The notes under the pieces are model-generated. The model searched no databases, was not told where the DNA came from, and saw only the letters and a program-made list of their open reading frames with translations. The translations under genes and the position numbers were made by a program. A DNA stretch of 64,000 nt, taken from Azospirillum agricola (GTDB taxonomy: Bacteria; Pseudomonadota; Alphaproteobacteria; Azospirillales; Azospirillaceae). The stretch is taken from positions 372,001 through 436,000 of the forward strand of contig NZ_JAGINM010000002.1 in the NCBI RefSeq assembly GCF_017876095.1, written 5' to 3'. Positions 45,156 to 54,894 of the stretch are shown piece after piece (position 1 is the first letter of the stretch; each line of letters starts with the position of its first letter).

Positions 45156-46115
45156 ATGGCCGCCGGTCTGGCCGCTCCGCTGGTTATCGCCGCCGGTGGC
45201 GGTCTGGTCAGCGCGTTCTTCTACCTGTCGGTCACGTTCGGCGGGTTCGGGACGCTGATCCTGGGCTATCTGGCTCCCCTGCCCCTGTTCCTCGCGGGGC
45301 TGTGGCTGGGGACGTCGGCGGTCCTCCTCGCCGGTCTGGTGGGGGCGGCCGCGGTGATGGCCGGCACGTCGGGCAGCACGCTGGTGTCGCTCGCCTATCT
45401 GGTGACCGGAGCCGCTCCGGCCATCCTGGTGGTGCGGCAGTCGCTGCTGGCGCGGACGTCCGGCGACGGAACCCTGGAATGGTATCCGCCCGGCCGGGTC
45501 CTGATGGGCCTGATCGGGATGGGCGTGGCGGCCATCCTCGCCGCCGTGATCCTGACGTTCGACCAGCCCGGCGGGCTGGAGGGCGTGGTGCGCCGGACGC
45601 TGGCCCGCGTGGCCGAGCCTCTGTTCCGCGCGCAGGGCCAGACGGCCCCGGATCCGGATGAGCTTTGGATGGCGGCCGCCCTGCCGGGGCTGGTGGCGAT
45701 CTCCTGGGTGACCATGACGATCGTCAACGCGGCGCTGGCTCAGGGCGTTTTGATGCGGTTCGGCCGCAACAAGCGCCCGCCCATGCGCCTGGCCGAGCTG
45801 GAGCTGCCGCAATGGCTGGTCCCGCTCTTCCTCGCGGCGGTGCTGGGGGCGAGTCTGCTGCCGGAGGGCTTGGGCTTCCTGGCGGTCAACCTCGCGCTGA
45901 TCCTGGCGGTGCCGTTCGCCTTTGCCGGGCTTTCGGTGGTTCATGTGGTGGCCCGAAGCCGGTCGGCGCGCACGCCGATCCTCGTCGGGTTCTACCTCGT
46001 GCTGTTTCTCTTCGGGTGGCCGATCCTGCTTTTGGTCGGCCTGGGCATGATCGAGCAATGGATCGGGCTGCGACGCCGGTTTACCCGCGCCGCCCCCGGT
46101 CAGGAGGACGAGTGA
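45156..46115 (+). CDS. DUF2232 membrane protein
   Basis: The 319-residue protein has about eight hydrophobic helices and is the DUF2232/YybS-like membrane protein usually found between rpsR and rplI in alphaproteobacteria. Helices include [19 protein letters not shown] and [15 protein letters not shown]. Function unknown. The stop overlaps the rplI start (TGATG). Confidence 0.85.
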   Translation: MAAGLAAPLVIAAGGGLVSAFFYLSVTFGGFGTLILGYLAPLPLFLAGLWLGTSAVLLAGLVGAAAVMAGTSGSTLVSLAYLVTGAAPAILVVRQSLLARTSGDGTLEWYPPGRVLMGLIGMGVAAILAAVILTFDQPGGLEGVVRRTLARVAEPLFRAQGQTAPDPDELWMAAALPGLVAISWVTMTIVNAALAQGVLMRFGRNKRPPMRLAELELPQWLVPLFLAAVLGASLLPEGLGFLAVNLALILAVPFAFAGLSVVHVVARSRSARTPILVGFYLVLFLFGWPILLLVGLGMIEQWIGLRRRFTRAAPGQEDE

Positions 46116-46675
46116 TGGAAGTTATTCTGCTGGAGCGGGTCGAAAAGCTCGGCCAGATGGGCCAGGTCGTCAACGTCAAGCCGGGCTTCGCCCGCAACTT
46201 TCTGCTGCCGCAGAAGAAGGCCATGCGCGCCACCAAGGCGAACATGGCGGTCTTCGAGAAGCAGAAGGCCCACCTCGAGGCCGTGAACCTGGAGCGCCGC
46301 AAGGACGCCCAGCAGGTCGCGACCAAGATGGACGGCGTCACGGTCGTCGTGATCCGTCAGGCCGCCGAGACCGGCGTGCTGTACGGCTCCGTCAACAACC
46401 GCGACATCGCCGACGCGCTGGACGCGGCCGGCTACAAGACCGACCGCAAGCAGATCGTGATCGACACCCCGATCAAGACACTCGGCCTGTTCAAGGTCCG
46501 TGTCGTCCTGCATCCGGAAGTCACGATCAGCGTCACGGTCAACGTCGCCCGCTCGCAGGAAGAGTCGGAGCTTCAGGCCCAGCGCGGTGGCATGGTCACC
46601 GCCGCCGACCTGCGCGACGAGGACGAGGAAGAGACCTACGTCCAGGAAACCGCGACGGAAGACGAAGAGGCCTGA
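46115..46675 (+). CDS. rplI: 50S ribosomal protein L9
   Basis: The 186-residue protein has the L9 N-terminal domain ([29 protein letters not shown]), the long connecting helix and the C-terminal rRNA-binding domain. The acidic tail ([19 protein letters not shown]) exceeds the usual ~150-residue length and is common in this order. Last gene before a terminator. Confidence 0.97.
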   Translation: MEVILLERVEKLGQMGQVVNVKPGFARNFLLPQKKAMRATKANMAVFEKQKAHLEAVNLERRKDAQQVATKMDGVTVVVIRQAAETGVLYGSVNNRDIADALDAAGYKTDRKQIVIDTPIKTLGLFKVRVVLHPEVTISVTVNVARSQEESELQAQRGGMVTAADLRDEDEEETYVQETATEDEEA

Positions 46676-46735
46676 TCGCCTGTTCGGCGGCTCCCCGGCG
46701 TCAAGCCGGGAAGCCGTGCGTCGCTCGTCCGAAAG

Positions 46736-46767
46736 CCGCCCATCCCCACCGGGATCGGGCGGTTTTT
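46736..46767 (+). terminator. Rho-independent terminator of the rpsF-rplI operon
   Basis: A near-perfect stem (CCGCCC with ATCCC against GGGAT with GGGCGG, one bulged C) is followed directly by TTTTT. It is 61 bases after the rplI stop. Confidence 0.88.
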
Positions 46768-46898
46768 CGTGTTCGCGCCCCAACGCATGCCCCAATCCGT
46801 ACTGACCCGATTGGGTGAGCACGTCTGACCCATCGGCGGATTGTCGCACCCTTCCGCGCGCGTCATCCTTGTTGAGTATCACGCGCGGGGAGTTCGGC

Positions 46899-48179
46899 AT
46901 GCTGCTTGTCCGCCTTCTTGCCGCCGCCATCGGCGACGGAACACTCGATCTCGTCACCGCCGACGGCCGGCGCCGCCGAATCGGCACCGGGATCCCCGCC
47001 GTCACGCTGCGTCTGCACGACCGCCGGGTCGAGCGCGACCTGCTGCTGAACCCGCGTCTGCGCCTGGGCGAAGCCTACATGGACGGCCGCCTCTCGGTGG
47101 AGGGCGGGTCGATCTACGACCTGCTGGCGCTGCTGATGACCGACAGCAGCGTGCAGGGCGCGCTGGGCCGCGTGCTGGAGACATTGTCGCCCGTGCTGCG
47201 GCTTCTCCAGCAGCACAACCCGGCGCGGCGCTCCCGCCGCAACGTCGAGCATCATTACGACCTGTCGCGCCGGTTCTACGAGCTGTTCCTCGACCGCGAC
47301 ATGCAATACTCCTGCGCCTATTTCCCCCAGCCCGGCCTGACGCTGGACGAGGCGCAGGAGGCCAAGAAACGCCACATCGCCGCCAAGCTGCTTCTGGTGC
47401 CCGGCATGCGGGTGCTCGACATCGGCTGCGGCTGGGGCGGCATGGCCCTCTATCTGGCGCGCATGACCGGGGCCAGGGTCACCGGCATCACGCTGTCCTC
47501 CGAACAGCTCGCCGTAGCCCGCGAGCGCGCGGCGGCGGCCGGCCTGTCCGACCGTGTCACCTTCGAGCTGCGCGACTACCGCGAGTTGGCGGCGAGCGGG
47601 GCCGAGCGCTTCGACCGGATCGTCTCGGTCGGCATGTTCGAGCATGTCGGCGTGCCGCACTACCGCAGCTTCTTCGACGCGGTGCGGTCGCTGCTGACCG
47701 ACGAGGGCATCGCCCTGCTCCACGCCATCGGCCGGCTCGACGGCCCCGGATCGACCAACCCGTGGATTCGCAAGTACATCTTCCCCGGCGGCTACTCCCC
47801 CGCCCTGTCGGAGGTGCTGCCGACCGTCGAATCCTCCGGCCTGTTCACCACGGACGTTGAGATCCTGCGCCTGCACTACGCGGAGACGCTGCGCCACTGG
47901 CGCGGCCGCTTCGACGCCCGCCGCGACGAGGCCCGCGCGCTCTACGACGAACGGTTCTGCCGCATGTGGGAGTTCTATCTGGCCGGTGCCGAGCTGAGTT
48001 TCCGCACGCAGGGGCACATGGTGTTCCAGATCCAGCTCGCCCGATCGCTGGGGGCGGTGCCGCTGGTGCGCGACTACATGCTCAACGCCGAGCGCGACCT
48101 GGCCCAGGCGGAAGCCCGCGCCGGGGCATCGGAGCCGGCGGCGGCCCGTGCCGCGCGGTCGGCGGAATCGGCGGCCTGA
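46899..48179 (+). CDS. Cyclopropane-fatty-acyl-phospholipid synthase family methyltransferase
   Basis: The 426-residue enzyme of the CFA/mycolic-acid synthase family has the SAM-binding motif VLDIGCGWGG, the ISVGMFEHVG-type carbonate-site region (IVSVGMFEHVGV) and YSCAYFPQPG. It would methylenate unsaturated phospholipid acyl chains in the membrane. The length is somewhat above that of E. coli Cfa (382). The start MLLVRLLAAA has GGGGAG upstream. It may be a paralogue rather than the stress-induced Cfa itself. Confidence 0.9.
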   Translation: MLLVRLLAAAIGDGTLDLVTADGRRRRIGTGIPAVTLRLHDRRVERDLLLNPRLRLGEAYMDGRLSVEGGSIYDLLALLMTDSSVQGALGRVLETLSPVLRLLQQHNPARRSRRNVEHHYDLSRRFYELFLDRDMQYSCAYFPQPGLTLDEAQEAKKRHIAAKLLLVPGMRVLDIGCGWGGMALYLARMTGARVTGITLSSEQLAVARERAAAAGLSDRVTFELRDYRELAASGAERFDRIVSVGMFEHVGVPHYRSFFDAVRSLLTDEGIALLHAIGRLDGPGSTNPWIRKYIFPGGYSPALSEVLPTVESSGLFTTDVEILRLHYAETLRHWRGRFDARRDEARALYDERFCRMWEFYLAGAELSFRTQGHMVFQIQLARSLGAVPLVRDYMLNAERDLAQAEARAGASEPAAARAARSAESAA

Positions 48180-48302
48180 ACGCGGCCGGACCGGCAAGCT
48201 CCTTGCCATGCCCGTGCGACAATGATGACCGGCTGTCCGCCGTGCCTTCCTTTCCTGACCGGGGCAGTGCTATATAACCGCGATTCAGTCCGCCCGGGGT
48301 AT

Positions 48303-48328
48303 CGGGCGACCGCGCCTGCGGTCGCCCG
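48303..48328 (+). promoter_or_regulatory. Strong hairpin in the icd leader
   Basis: A perfect 11-bp GC-rich stem (48303-48313 with 48318-48328) closed by a 4-base loop lies 80 bases before the icd start, downstream of a TATATAAC box at 48271-48278 that could be the -10. No T-run follows, so it is not a simple terminator. It could stabilise the mRNA or bind a regulator. Confidence 0.5.
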
Positions 48329-48408
48329 GCAACAAGCGCTCGCTGGACAGCGCGCCCGGCATCCAGGAAACGACAACGCCCTTACCCGTTCGGGGAGATC
48401 TCGCACCC

Positions 48409-49632
48409 ATGTCCAAGATCAAGGTCGCCAACCCGGTCGTCGAGCTCGACGGCGACGAGATGACGCGCATCATCTGGCAGTTCATCAAAGACAAGCTGAT
48501 CCTGCCCTATCTCGACATCGACCTGAAATACTACGACCTGAGCGTCGAGAACCGCGATGCGACCGACGACAAGGTGACCGTCGAGTCGGCCAACGCGATC
48601 AAGAAGTATGGCGTCGGCGTCAAGTGCGCGACCATCACCCCGGACGAGGCGCGGGTGACGGAGTTCAACCTCAAGAAGATGTGGAAGTCGCCGAACGGCA
48701 CCATCCGCAACATCCTGGGCGGCACCGTGTTCCGCGAGCCGATCGTCTGCTCCAACGTTCCGCGCTACGTGCCGGGCTGGACCAAGCCGATCATCATCGG
48801 CCGCCACGCCTTCGGCGACCAGTACAAGGCGACCGATTTCGTCGTTCCCGGCGCGGGCAAGCTGACCATCAAGTGGGAAGCGGCCGAGGGCGGCGAGAAG
48901 ATCGAGCACGAGGTCTACGACTTCCCCGGCGCCGGCGTGGCGATGGGCATGTACAACCTCGACGAGTCGATCGAGGGCTTCGCCCATTCCAGCTTCATGT
49001 ATGGCCTGGAACGCGGCTACTCGGTCTATCTGTCGACGAAGAACACGATCTTGAAGGCCTATGACGGCCGCTTCAAGGACATCTTCCAGAAGATCTTCGA
49101 CGAGACCTACGCCGAGCAGTTCAAGGCCAAGGGCATCGTCTATGAGCACCGCCTGATCGACGACATGGTCGCCTCGGCCCTGAAGTGGGAAGGCGGCTTC
49201 GTCTGGGCCTGCAAGAACTACGACGGCGACGTGGAGTCGGACGTGGTGGCGCAGGGCTTCGGCTCGCTCGGCCTGATGACCTCGGTGCTGGTGACTCCGG
49301 ACGGCAAGACCGTCGAGGCCGAGGCCGCCCACGGCACGGTGACCCGCCACTACCGCGAGCACCAGAAGGGCAAGGAGACCTCGACCAACCCGATCGCCTC
49401 GATCTACGCCTGGACCCAGGGTCTGGCCTACCGCGGCAAGTTCGACAACACCCCGGACGTCGTGAAGTTCGCCGAGACGCTGGAGCGTGTCTGCGTCGAG
49501 ACCGTCGAGTCCGGCTACATGACCAAGGATCTGGCGATCCTCATCGGTCCGCAGCAGCCGTGGCTGACCACCAAGCAGTTCCTCGACAAGCTGTCGGACA
49601 ATCTCGAGAAGAAGATGGCCGCCTGGAGCTGA
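48409..49632 (+). CDS. icd: NADP-dependent isocitrate dehydrogenase
   Basis: Converts isocitrate to 2-oxoglutarate in the TCA cycle with NADPH production. The 407-residue protein is the eukaryote-like dimeric type II NADP enzyme ([48 protein letters not shown]), as usual in alphaproteobacteria. It makes the 2-oxoglutarate that GlnD/PII nitrogen signalling reads. Followed by its own terminator. Confidence 0.98.
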   Translation: MSKIKVANPVVELDGDEMTRIIWQFIKDKLILPYLDIDLKYYDLSVENRDATDDKVTVESANAIKKYGVGVKCATITPDEARVTEFNLKKMWKSPNGTIRNILGGTVFREPIVCSNVPRYVPGWTKPIIIGRHAFGDQYKATDFVVPGAGKLTIKWEAAEGGEKIEHEVYDFPGAGVAMGMYNLDESIEGFAHSSFMYGLERGYSVYLSTKNTILKAYDGRFKDIFQKIFDETYAEQFKAKGIVYEHRLIDDMVASALKWEGGFVWACKNYDGDVESDVVAQGFGSLGLMTSVLVTPDGKTVEAEAAHGTVTRHYREHQKGKETSTNPIASIYAWTQGLAYRGKFDNTPDVVKFAETLERVCVETVESGYMTKDLAILIGPQQPWLTTKQFLDKLSDNLEKKMAAWS

Positions 49633-49722
49633 TCCCTGGAGCGGGGCTCCGGATTCGGAGCCCGATCTTGGGGTGCGACGCCGCGTCCGGGTCAAACCGG
49701 ACGCCGGCTCGGCTAGGGTTCG

Positions 49723-49752
49723 AGCGGGAAGCTTCGGCTTCCCGCTTTTTTC
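49723..49752 (+). terminator. Rho-independent terminator of icd
   Basis: A perfect 10-bp stem (49723-49732 with 49737-49746) with a TTCG tetraloop is followed by TTTTTTCTT. It is about 90 bases after the icd stop. Confidence 0.93.
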
Positions 49753-49813
49753 TTGCCCGCCACGGCCCCCGAGGCCGGGCCAGGATTTTCCACCCCAGGA
49801 AGGAACGCGCCCC

Positions 49814-50194
49814 ATGTCCACCGATCTGTTCCGCGTCGCTGTCATCGGCGCCGGCGAGACCGGCACCCCCCTGCTGCACAAGCTGCTGGACGCCCCGTTC
49901 GTCGAGCTTCTGGGCGTTGCCGACCTCGACCGCGAGGCGCCGGGCGTCACGCTGGCCCGCGAGCGCGGCGTTCCGACCACCACCGACTTCATGGAACTGG
50001 CCCGGCTGGGCGAGCGGTTGGATGTGCTGATCGACGTCACCGGCGTGCCGGCCGTGCGCGAGGCCCTGCGCCGCGAGATGCAGGAGAGCGGCAACCACCA
50101 CACGCTGATCGTGCATGAGGTGGTCGTGCAGCTTCTGCTGTCTCTGCTGTCCGGCAAGCTGGTGCGGTTGAAGCACGGCGCGCAGGACTACTGA
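49814..50194 (+). CDS. Small Rossmann-fold oxidoreductase-like protein
   Basis: The 126-residue protein has a nucleotide-binding N-terminus (RVAVIGAGETGTPLLHKLL, then LLGVADLDREAPGV) and LIDVTGVPAVREAL, like the NAD domain of homoserine/aspartate dehydrogenases but with no catalytic domain. The C-terminal HTLIVHEVVVQLLLSLL helix ends the chain. Probably a redox or ligand-sensing protein; function unknown. Confidence 0.8.
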   Translation: MSTDLFRVAVIGAGETGTPLLHKLLDAPFVELLGVADLDREAPGVTLARERGVPTTTDFMELARLGERLDVLIDVTGVPAVREALRREMQESGNHHTLIVHEVVVQLLLSLLSGKLVRLKHGAQDY

Positions 50195-50276
50195 GCGCCG
50201 CCTCGCCGAAACGGACAGCCCCTCGCCCCCGGCGGAGAACGGCGGGTTTTCCAGCGGAAGAGCACGAGCCCCCGCC

Positions 50277-53120
50277 CTACTCCGCCGCCTTGCTCCGAAC
50301 CGTCCGCTTGACCGGAGCCGGGGCGGGGGTCGCGTCGCCGGCCGGATCGGCCAGGGCGTGCAGCAGGCGCTCCTTGATCTTGGCCAGCTTGGTCTCGTGG
50401 GTGACCTTCAGGCCGAAGACGTCCTTCACATAGAAGACGTCGATGGCCTTCTCGCCGAAGGTCGAGATTTTCGCCGACGAGATCTGGAGCGTCAGGTTCG
50501 ACAGGGCGCGGGTCAGGTCGTACAGCAATCCCGGCCGGTCGCGCCCGTTCACCTCGATGACCGTGTGGGTGGTCGAGGCGTTGTTGTCGATCAGCACGCG
50601 CGGCGGCACATGGAAAACCCGTGTGCGGCTGGAGTGCGGGGTCCGGCGCGTCGCCAAATCCTGCAACGGCTTCAACTGGCCGGACAGGACCTTCTCGATC
50701 ATCACCGACAGCTTGGCCAGCTTGTCGCGGCTCTCGAAGGCGCCCCCGGCCGCCGCGTCCTGCACCGTGAAGACGTCGAGCGCCATCCCGTTGGTCATGG
50801 TGAAGATGCGCGCGTCGACGATGTCCGCGCCCGAGGCGGCAAAGGCGCCGGCCAGACGGGAGAACAGCCCGTGATGGTCGGTGGCGTAGATCGTCACCTC
50901 GGTGATCGCGCGCGCGCGGTCGATGCGGGTGTCCACCGTCAGGTCGCGGCCGTCGCGTTCGGCCTCGCGCACGATGCGGGCGTGATGGGCCAGCGTCCCG
51001 GCGTCGAAGGCCAGCCAGTAGGCGGGATAGCCCAGGGACTTGTGCTGCTCGAAGGCCGCGTCGTCGAAATCGGTCAGCTCCAGCCGCAGCCCGGCCTGGG
51101 CCGACTGGATGCGGCGCCCGCGCCCCTCCACCGTCATGCCGCCGGACATCAGCTCCTCGGAGCGGTTGTAGAGCTCGCGCAGCAGCGTGGCCTTCCAGTT
51201 GTTCCAGCGCTGCGGTCCGACCGCGCGGATGTCGGCGACCGTGAGCACCAGCAGCAGCCGCAGCCGCTCGGGCGACTGGACCAGCGCCACGAAGTCGCGG
51301 ACGGTCTTGTCGTCCTCCAGGTCGCGCTTGAAGGCGGTGTAGGACATGGCGAGATGCCAGCGCACCAGCCACGCCACCGTCTCCGTTTCCTCGGCCGTCA
51401 GGCCGAGGCGCGGGCACAGCTTCTCCGCCACCCGCGCGCCCAGCACCGAATGGTCGCCGCCGCGCCCCTTGGCGATGTCGTGCAGCAGCACGGCGACGTA
51501 GAGCGCCCGCTTCGACACGACCTTGTGGATGACCTCCGACGACAGGGGCAGCTCGTCGACCAGATCGCCGGCGGCGATCTTGTGCAGGATGCCCAGGGCG
51601 AACAGCGTGTGCTCGTCCACCGTGTAGACGTGGTACATGTCGTACTGCATCTGCGCCACCACCCGGCCGAAGTCGGGGATGAAGCGGGCCATCACCCCGG
51701 CCTCGTTCATGCGGCGCAGGGTGATCTCCGGGTCCTTCGGTCCGGTCAGGATGTCGATGAACAGCCGGTTGGCCTCGGGGTCGGTGCGCAGCTTCGGCCC
51801 GATCGCGGTCAACGAGCGGGTGATGGAGCGCAGTGCCGCCGGGTGGATGTCGATGTCGTTGATCTGCGCGGTGTGGAACAGCCGGATCATGTCGATCGGC
51901 TTTTCCTTAAACTGGCGCTCGTCCCGCGCGTTCAGCCGCTCGCCGTCGACGATGAAGCCGTCGACGTCCTTGCGGCGGGCGACCGAGGCCAGCCGCAGCA
52001 GGTTGAACTTGGGCGGGCGCTTCGATTCGGCCTCCAGCGCCGCGCAGAAGATGCGCGTCAGGTCGCCGACGTCCTTGGCGACCAGGAAGTAATGCTTCAT
52101 GAAGCGCTCGACGCCCTTGGTCCCGGCGTGGTCGGTGTACCCCATGGCGGCGCCGATCGAGGTCTGCACGTCGAAGGTCAGCCGGTCTTCCAGGCGGCCG
52201 GTCAGGTAATGCAGGTGGCAGCGCGCGGTCCACAGGAAGTTCTGCGCCTTGGCGAAGCGCTGCGCCTCCTCCGGCGTCAGCACCTTCTTGCCGACCAGCT
52301 CGTCCACCCCCTCGACCCGGTAGAGGTACTTGGCGATCCAGAACAAGGTCTGGAGATCGCGCAGGCCGCCCTTGCCATCCTTCAGGTTGGGTTCCAGCAC
52401 ATAGCGGCTGTCGCCCATCTTCAGGTGGCGGTTGTCGCGCTCGGCGAGCTTGGCCTCGACGAACTCCGGGCCGGTGCCGGCGACGACCTCCTTGTCGTAG
52501 CGCTTGCGCAGTTCGGCGAACAGCTTGCCCGGCCCCCACAGATAACGGGATTCCAGGATCGCCGTGCGGATGGTGACGTCGGCCTTGGACTGGCGGATGC
52601 AGTCGTCGACGCTGCGCACCGCGTGGCCGACCTTCAGCCCCAGATCCCACAGGATGTAGAGCATGTATTCGACGACCTGCTCGACGCGCGGCGTGCGCTT
52701 GTAGGGCAGCAGGAACAGCAGGTCGATGTCGGAGAAGGGCGCCAGCTCGCCGCGCCCGTAGCCGCCGGTCGCCGCGACGTCGAAGACCTCGCCCGAGGTC
52801 GGGTTGGCGGTGGGAAAGATGTGCAGCACGGTGAAGTCGGCCAGCGCGCCGACCAGACGGTCGGCGAGGTAGCAGTTCTCCCGCACGCATTCCTCGCCCG
52901 ATCCGCCGGCCTCGAAGCGCCGGTGCACCTCCTGCCGCCCGTCGGTCAGCGCCTTGCGCAGGCAGGCGAGCAGCGCCGGCCGTAGCTTGTCGCCGGTGCC
53001 GAACTCGGCGACCAGCGCCTCGAGCTCGCCGGCCAGCCTGCGGCGCGAGATGATCGCGCGCTTGTTGGGGATCGTGTTGGGCGGGGCGGAGGGGGGAGGC
53101 GCGGCGCGGGTGGACAGCAT
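50277..53120 (-). CDS. glnD: PII uridylyltransferase / uridylyl-removing enzyme
   Basis: GlnD senses glutamine and adds or removes UMP from PII proteins (GlnB/GlnZ) to control nitrogen metabolism. The 947-residue protein has the nucleotidyltransferase motif GGYGRGELAPFSDIDLLF, the HD domain LLHDIAKGRGGDHS with uridylyl-removing activity, and two C-terminal ACT domains (TDHHGLFSRLAGAFA, GRDRPGLLYDLTRAL) that bind glutamine. The start MLSTRAAPPP precedes the homologous region. The upstream area carries two 20-base direct repeats. Confidence 0.97.
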   Translation of the reverse strand: MLSTRAAPPPSAPPNTIPNKRAIISRRRLAGELEALVAEFGTGDKLRPALLACLRKALTDGRQEVHRRFEAGGSGEECVRENCYLADRLVGALADFTVLHIFPTANPTSGEVFDVAATGGYGRGELAPFSDIDLLFLLPYKRTPRVEQVVEYMLYILWDLGLKVGHAVRSVDDCIRQSKADVTIRTAILESRYLWGPGKLFAELRKRYDKEVVAGTGPEFVEAKLAERDNRHLKMGDSRYVLEPNLKDGKGGLRDLQTLFWIAKYLYRVEGVDELVGKKVLTPEEAQRFAKAQNFLWTARCHLHYLTGRLEDRLTFDVQTSIGAAMGYTDHAGTKGVERFMKHYFLVAKDVGDLTRIFCAALEAESKRPPKFNLLRLASVARRKDVDGFIVDGERLNARDERQFKEKPIDMIRLFHTAQINDIDIHPAALRSITRSLTAIGPKLRTDPEANRLFIDILTGPKDPEITLRRMNEAGVMARFIPDFGRVVAQMQYDMYHVYTVDEHTLFALGILHKIAAGDLVDELPLSSEVIHKVVSKRALYVAVLLHDIAKGRGGDHSVLGARVAEKLCPRLGLTAEETETVAWLVRWHLAMSYTAFKRDLEDDKTVRDFVALVQSPERLRLLLVLTVADIRAVGPQRWNNWKATLLRELYNRSEELMSGGMTVEGRGRRIQSAQAGLRLELTDFDDAAFEQHKSLGYPAYWLAFDAGTLAHHARIVREAERDGRDLTVDTRIDRARAITEVTIYATDHHGLFSRLAGAFAASGADIVDARIFTMTNGMALDVFTVQDAAAGGAFESRDKLAKLSVMIEKVLSGQLKPLQDLATRRTPHSSRTRVFHVPPRVLIDNNASTTHTVIEVNGRDRPGLLYDLTRALSNLTLQISSAKISTFGEKAIDVFYVKDVFGLKVTHETKLAKIKERLLHALADPAGDATPAPAPVKRTVRSKAAE

Positions 53121-53250
53121 CGTTGGGGAGCGACCTTCCAGAACGGCGGCCGGGAAGCGGTCGCCGGAAACGGCGGTGGTCCGGGCTGGACAAACCGTTC
53201 GAACTATAACGGCAAACGGCGGTCTTGGCACCTGCTGCCAACCGCAATGC

Positions 53251-53297
53251 CGCCTCGCGGGCGTGACCGCGCAACGTCGCCTCGCGGGTGTGACCGC
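53251..53297. repeat. 20-bp direct repeat pair upstream of glnD
   Basis: CGCCTCGCGGGCGTGACCGC at 53251-53270 recurs at 53278-53297 with one mismatch, period 27 bases. It lies 131-177 bases upstream of the glnD start, in the divergent promoter region with the 106-residue gene. It could be a pair of regulator sites or a chance duplication. Confidence 0.6.
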
Positions 53298-53362
53298 CGT
53301 CACTGCGGATCCCCACCCGGCCGCGCATGATCCATCCGGAGTCCAGCGGAGGAAAACGGGCG

Positions 53363-53683
53363 ATGATCGGAACGGGGGACATGGCGCGGCGTGAGCTGGC
53401 GGCGCTCGGCGACGCGCTGTCGCAGGCCGAACGCGGCGAGGGCCGTCATTCCCCGGCCACCCTGGCGGCCCGGCTGATGCGGGTGGCGGCCCTGCATCCC
53501 AGGGCGATGGACAACAGCCTGTTGTGGCAGGTGAACGACCTCGTCGCCAGCCGCGACGTTGGCGACCGCTTCAAGCTGGTGGTCGTCCGCATGGGCTGGG
53601 CCTCGATCGTCCAGGCGGAGTTCAAGGCGTGGGGGCTGCGCCCGGTCGATCCGGCGGAGGCCATGCGCGTCCAGGCAGCCTGA
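53363..53683 (+). CDS. Hypothetical protein
   Basis: The 106-residue protein starts at MIGTGDMARRE with GGAGG 10 bases upstream. It is helical, with RLMRVAALHPRAMDNSLLW and VVVRMGWASIVQAEFKAWG. No domain recognised. Divergent from glnD with about 240 bases between starts. Confidence 0.68.
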   Translation: MIGTGDMARRELAALGDALSQAERGEGRHSPATLAARLMRVAALHPRAMDNSLLWQVNDLVASRDVGDRFKLVVVRMGWASIVQAEFKAWGLRPVDPAEAMRVQAA

Positions 53684-53829
53684 AGGCGGCAGGAACCGCC
53701 CGGCCAATTCTGCCGCCCGGCAGCCCCTGCTCCCGACAGCTCGTTTCAAGCGGTTGAAAAGAAAGCATCCTTGAGTTTGCATGAAACTTGCGTGGCCGTC
53801 TCCCGTCCCATCGGTCGAGAGAAACCGTC

Positions 53830-54153
53830 ATGCAGATTTCCGGCTATCTGGCCAGCGTCTACGGCCAGTTCCGCTCCGGCTCCACCTCCTCCGTGAAGAA
53901 CGGCGATGCCACAGGCGCGCCGGAGCCGACCAAGGTCAGCGCAGCCGACGCCTTCATCAAGGAGGCGCAGAAGACCCCGGCCCAACGCATCCGGGAAGAA
54001 CTGCTCGCCCGGCACAAGGTGAGCGAGGAGGATCTGGCCGCCATGGACCCGGAGAAGCGCTCGGCGATCGAAAAGGAGATCGCCGAGGAGCTGAAGCGCC
54101 GGCTGGCCGGCAAGGACGCCCAGCGCGGCGCGGCGGTCGACCTGACCGCCTGA
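53830..54153 (+). CDS. Hypothetical protein with charged helical C-terminus
   Basis: The 107-residue protein starts at MQISGYLASVYGQF. Its second half is a charged helix (KTPAQRIREELLARHKVSEE, KEIAEELKRRLAG). Similar short proteins occur in Azospirillum-type genomes but I know no function. Converges on the YflT-like gene 19 bases away. Confidence 0.7.
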   Translation: MQISGYLASVYGQFRSGSTSSVKNGDATGAPEPTKVSAADAFIKEAQKTPAQRIREELLARHKVSEEDLAAMDPEKRSAIEKEIAEELKRRLAGKDAQRGAAVDLTA

Positions 54154-54172
54154 CGTGCCGGGCCGGCTTTCC

Positions 54173-54682
54173 TTACGCCTCGCGGGTCGAGAGATGGACG
54201 TTGCCGCCGCCCTCGCGCTCCAGGATGGCGCTGGCGCGCAGTTCGTCCTCCGGGGCGCCGACCATCACCCACAGGATGACGCCACCGGCCTCCAGCGCGC
54301 GGGAGAACTCGTCGGGCTTGGGGTGGCTGGTCAGCTCGTCCAGGTAATCCTTGATGGCGACCCCGCCCAGCCCAGCGGCGACCAGCGCCGCGAACGCCGC
54401 CTCGATGGGGCCGCCGACGATGGCGATGAGGCCGGCGGTGGTCAACGGAAAGGCGTATTTCAGCTCGCCCACCAGCCCGGTCAGCGCCTCGTCCTTCGGC
54501 TTGGCGGCCTTGGGGTCGGCGGCGTCGAGCGAGGTGTGGCTCGCCAGCACCGACAGATCGGAGCGGTCGAATCCCGCCTCCAGCAAGGCCGCCACCGCGC
54601 GGTCGAATCCGGCGCGGTCGGTGAAGAGGGCAACGACCTCCCGCACCTCGCGGGCGGCGCTCTGTTCGGTCGTCTGCGTCAT
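54173..54682 (-). CDS. YflT-like general stress protein with glycine-zipper-like region
   Basis: The 169-residue protein begins with a domain (VVALFTDRAGFDRAVAALLE, GFDRSDLSVLA) resembling the heat-induced stress protein YflT. It is followed by a hydrophobic Ala/Gly stretch (LTTAGLIAIVGGPIEAAFAA) that may insert in the membrane, then a VILWVMVGAPEDELRASAIL segment. ATG 54682 is chosen by this homology. Function unknown. Confidence 0.78.
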   Translation of the reverse strand: MTQTTEQSAAREVREVVALFTDRAGFDRAVAALLEAGFDRSDLSVLASHTSLDAADPKAAKPKDEALTGLVGELKYAFPLTTAGLIAIVGGPIEAAFAALVAAGLGGVAIKDYLDELTSHPKPDEFSRALEAGGVILWVMVGAPEDELRASAILEREGGGNVHLSTREA

Positions 54683-54894
54683 GGTGGACGTCTCCCGGTC
54701 GCTTCCGTTCGTTGACGCTCCATTGAACGGCTGCGCCACGGCGCCCGTCAATGGCGAGGGTGTCGCAATCCCTGTGGCGGGAGCGCCTCCGGGTTGTTCG
54801 ACCAGGACATGGCCCGGTATGCATGCGCCGTGATAGGGTTGCCCCACCCCCGCCGCCCCGCCTTTCCCTCCGATCAAGACGGTTGAACGTTCCC

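Noticed and set aside
48192..48206. Short hairpin GGCAAG-CTC-CTTGCC after the cyclopropane synthase gene
   Set aside because: Six-base stem with no following T-run, so too weak to call a terminator.
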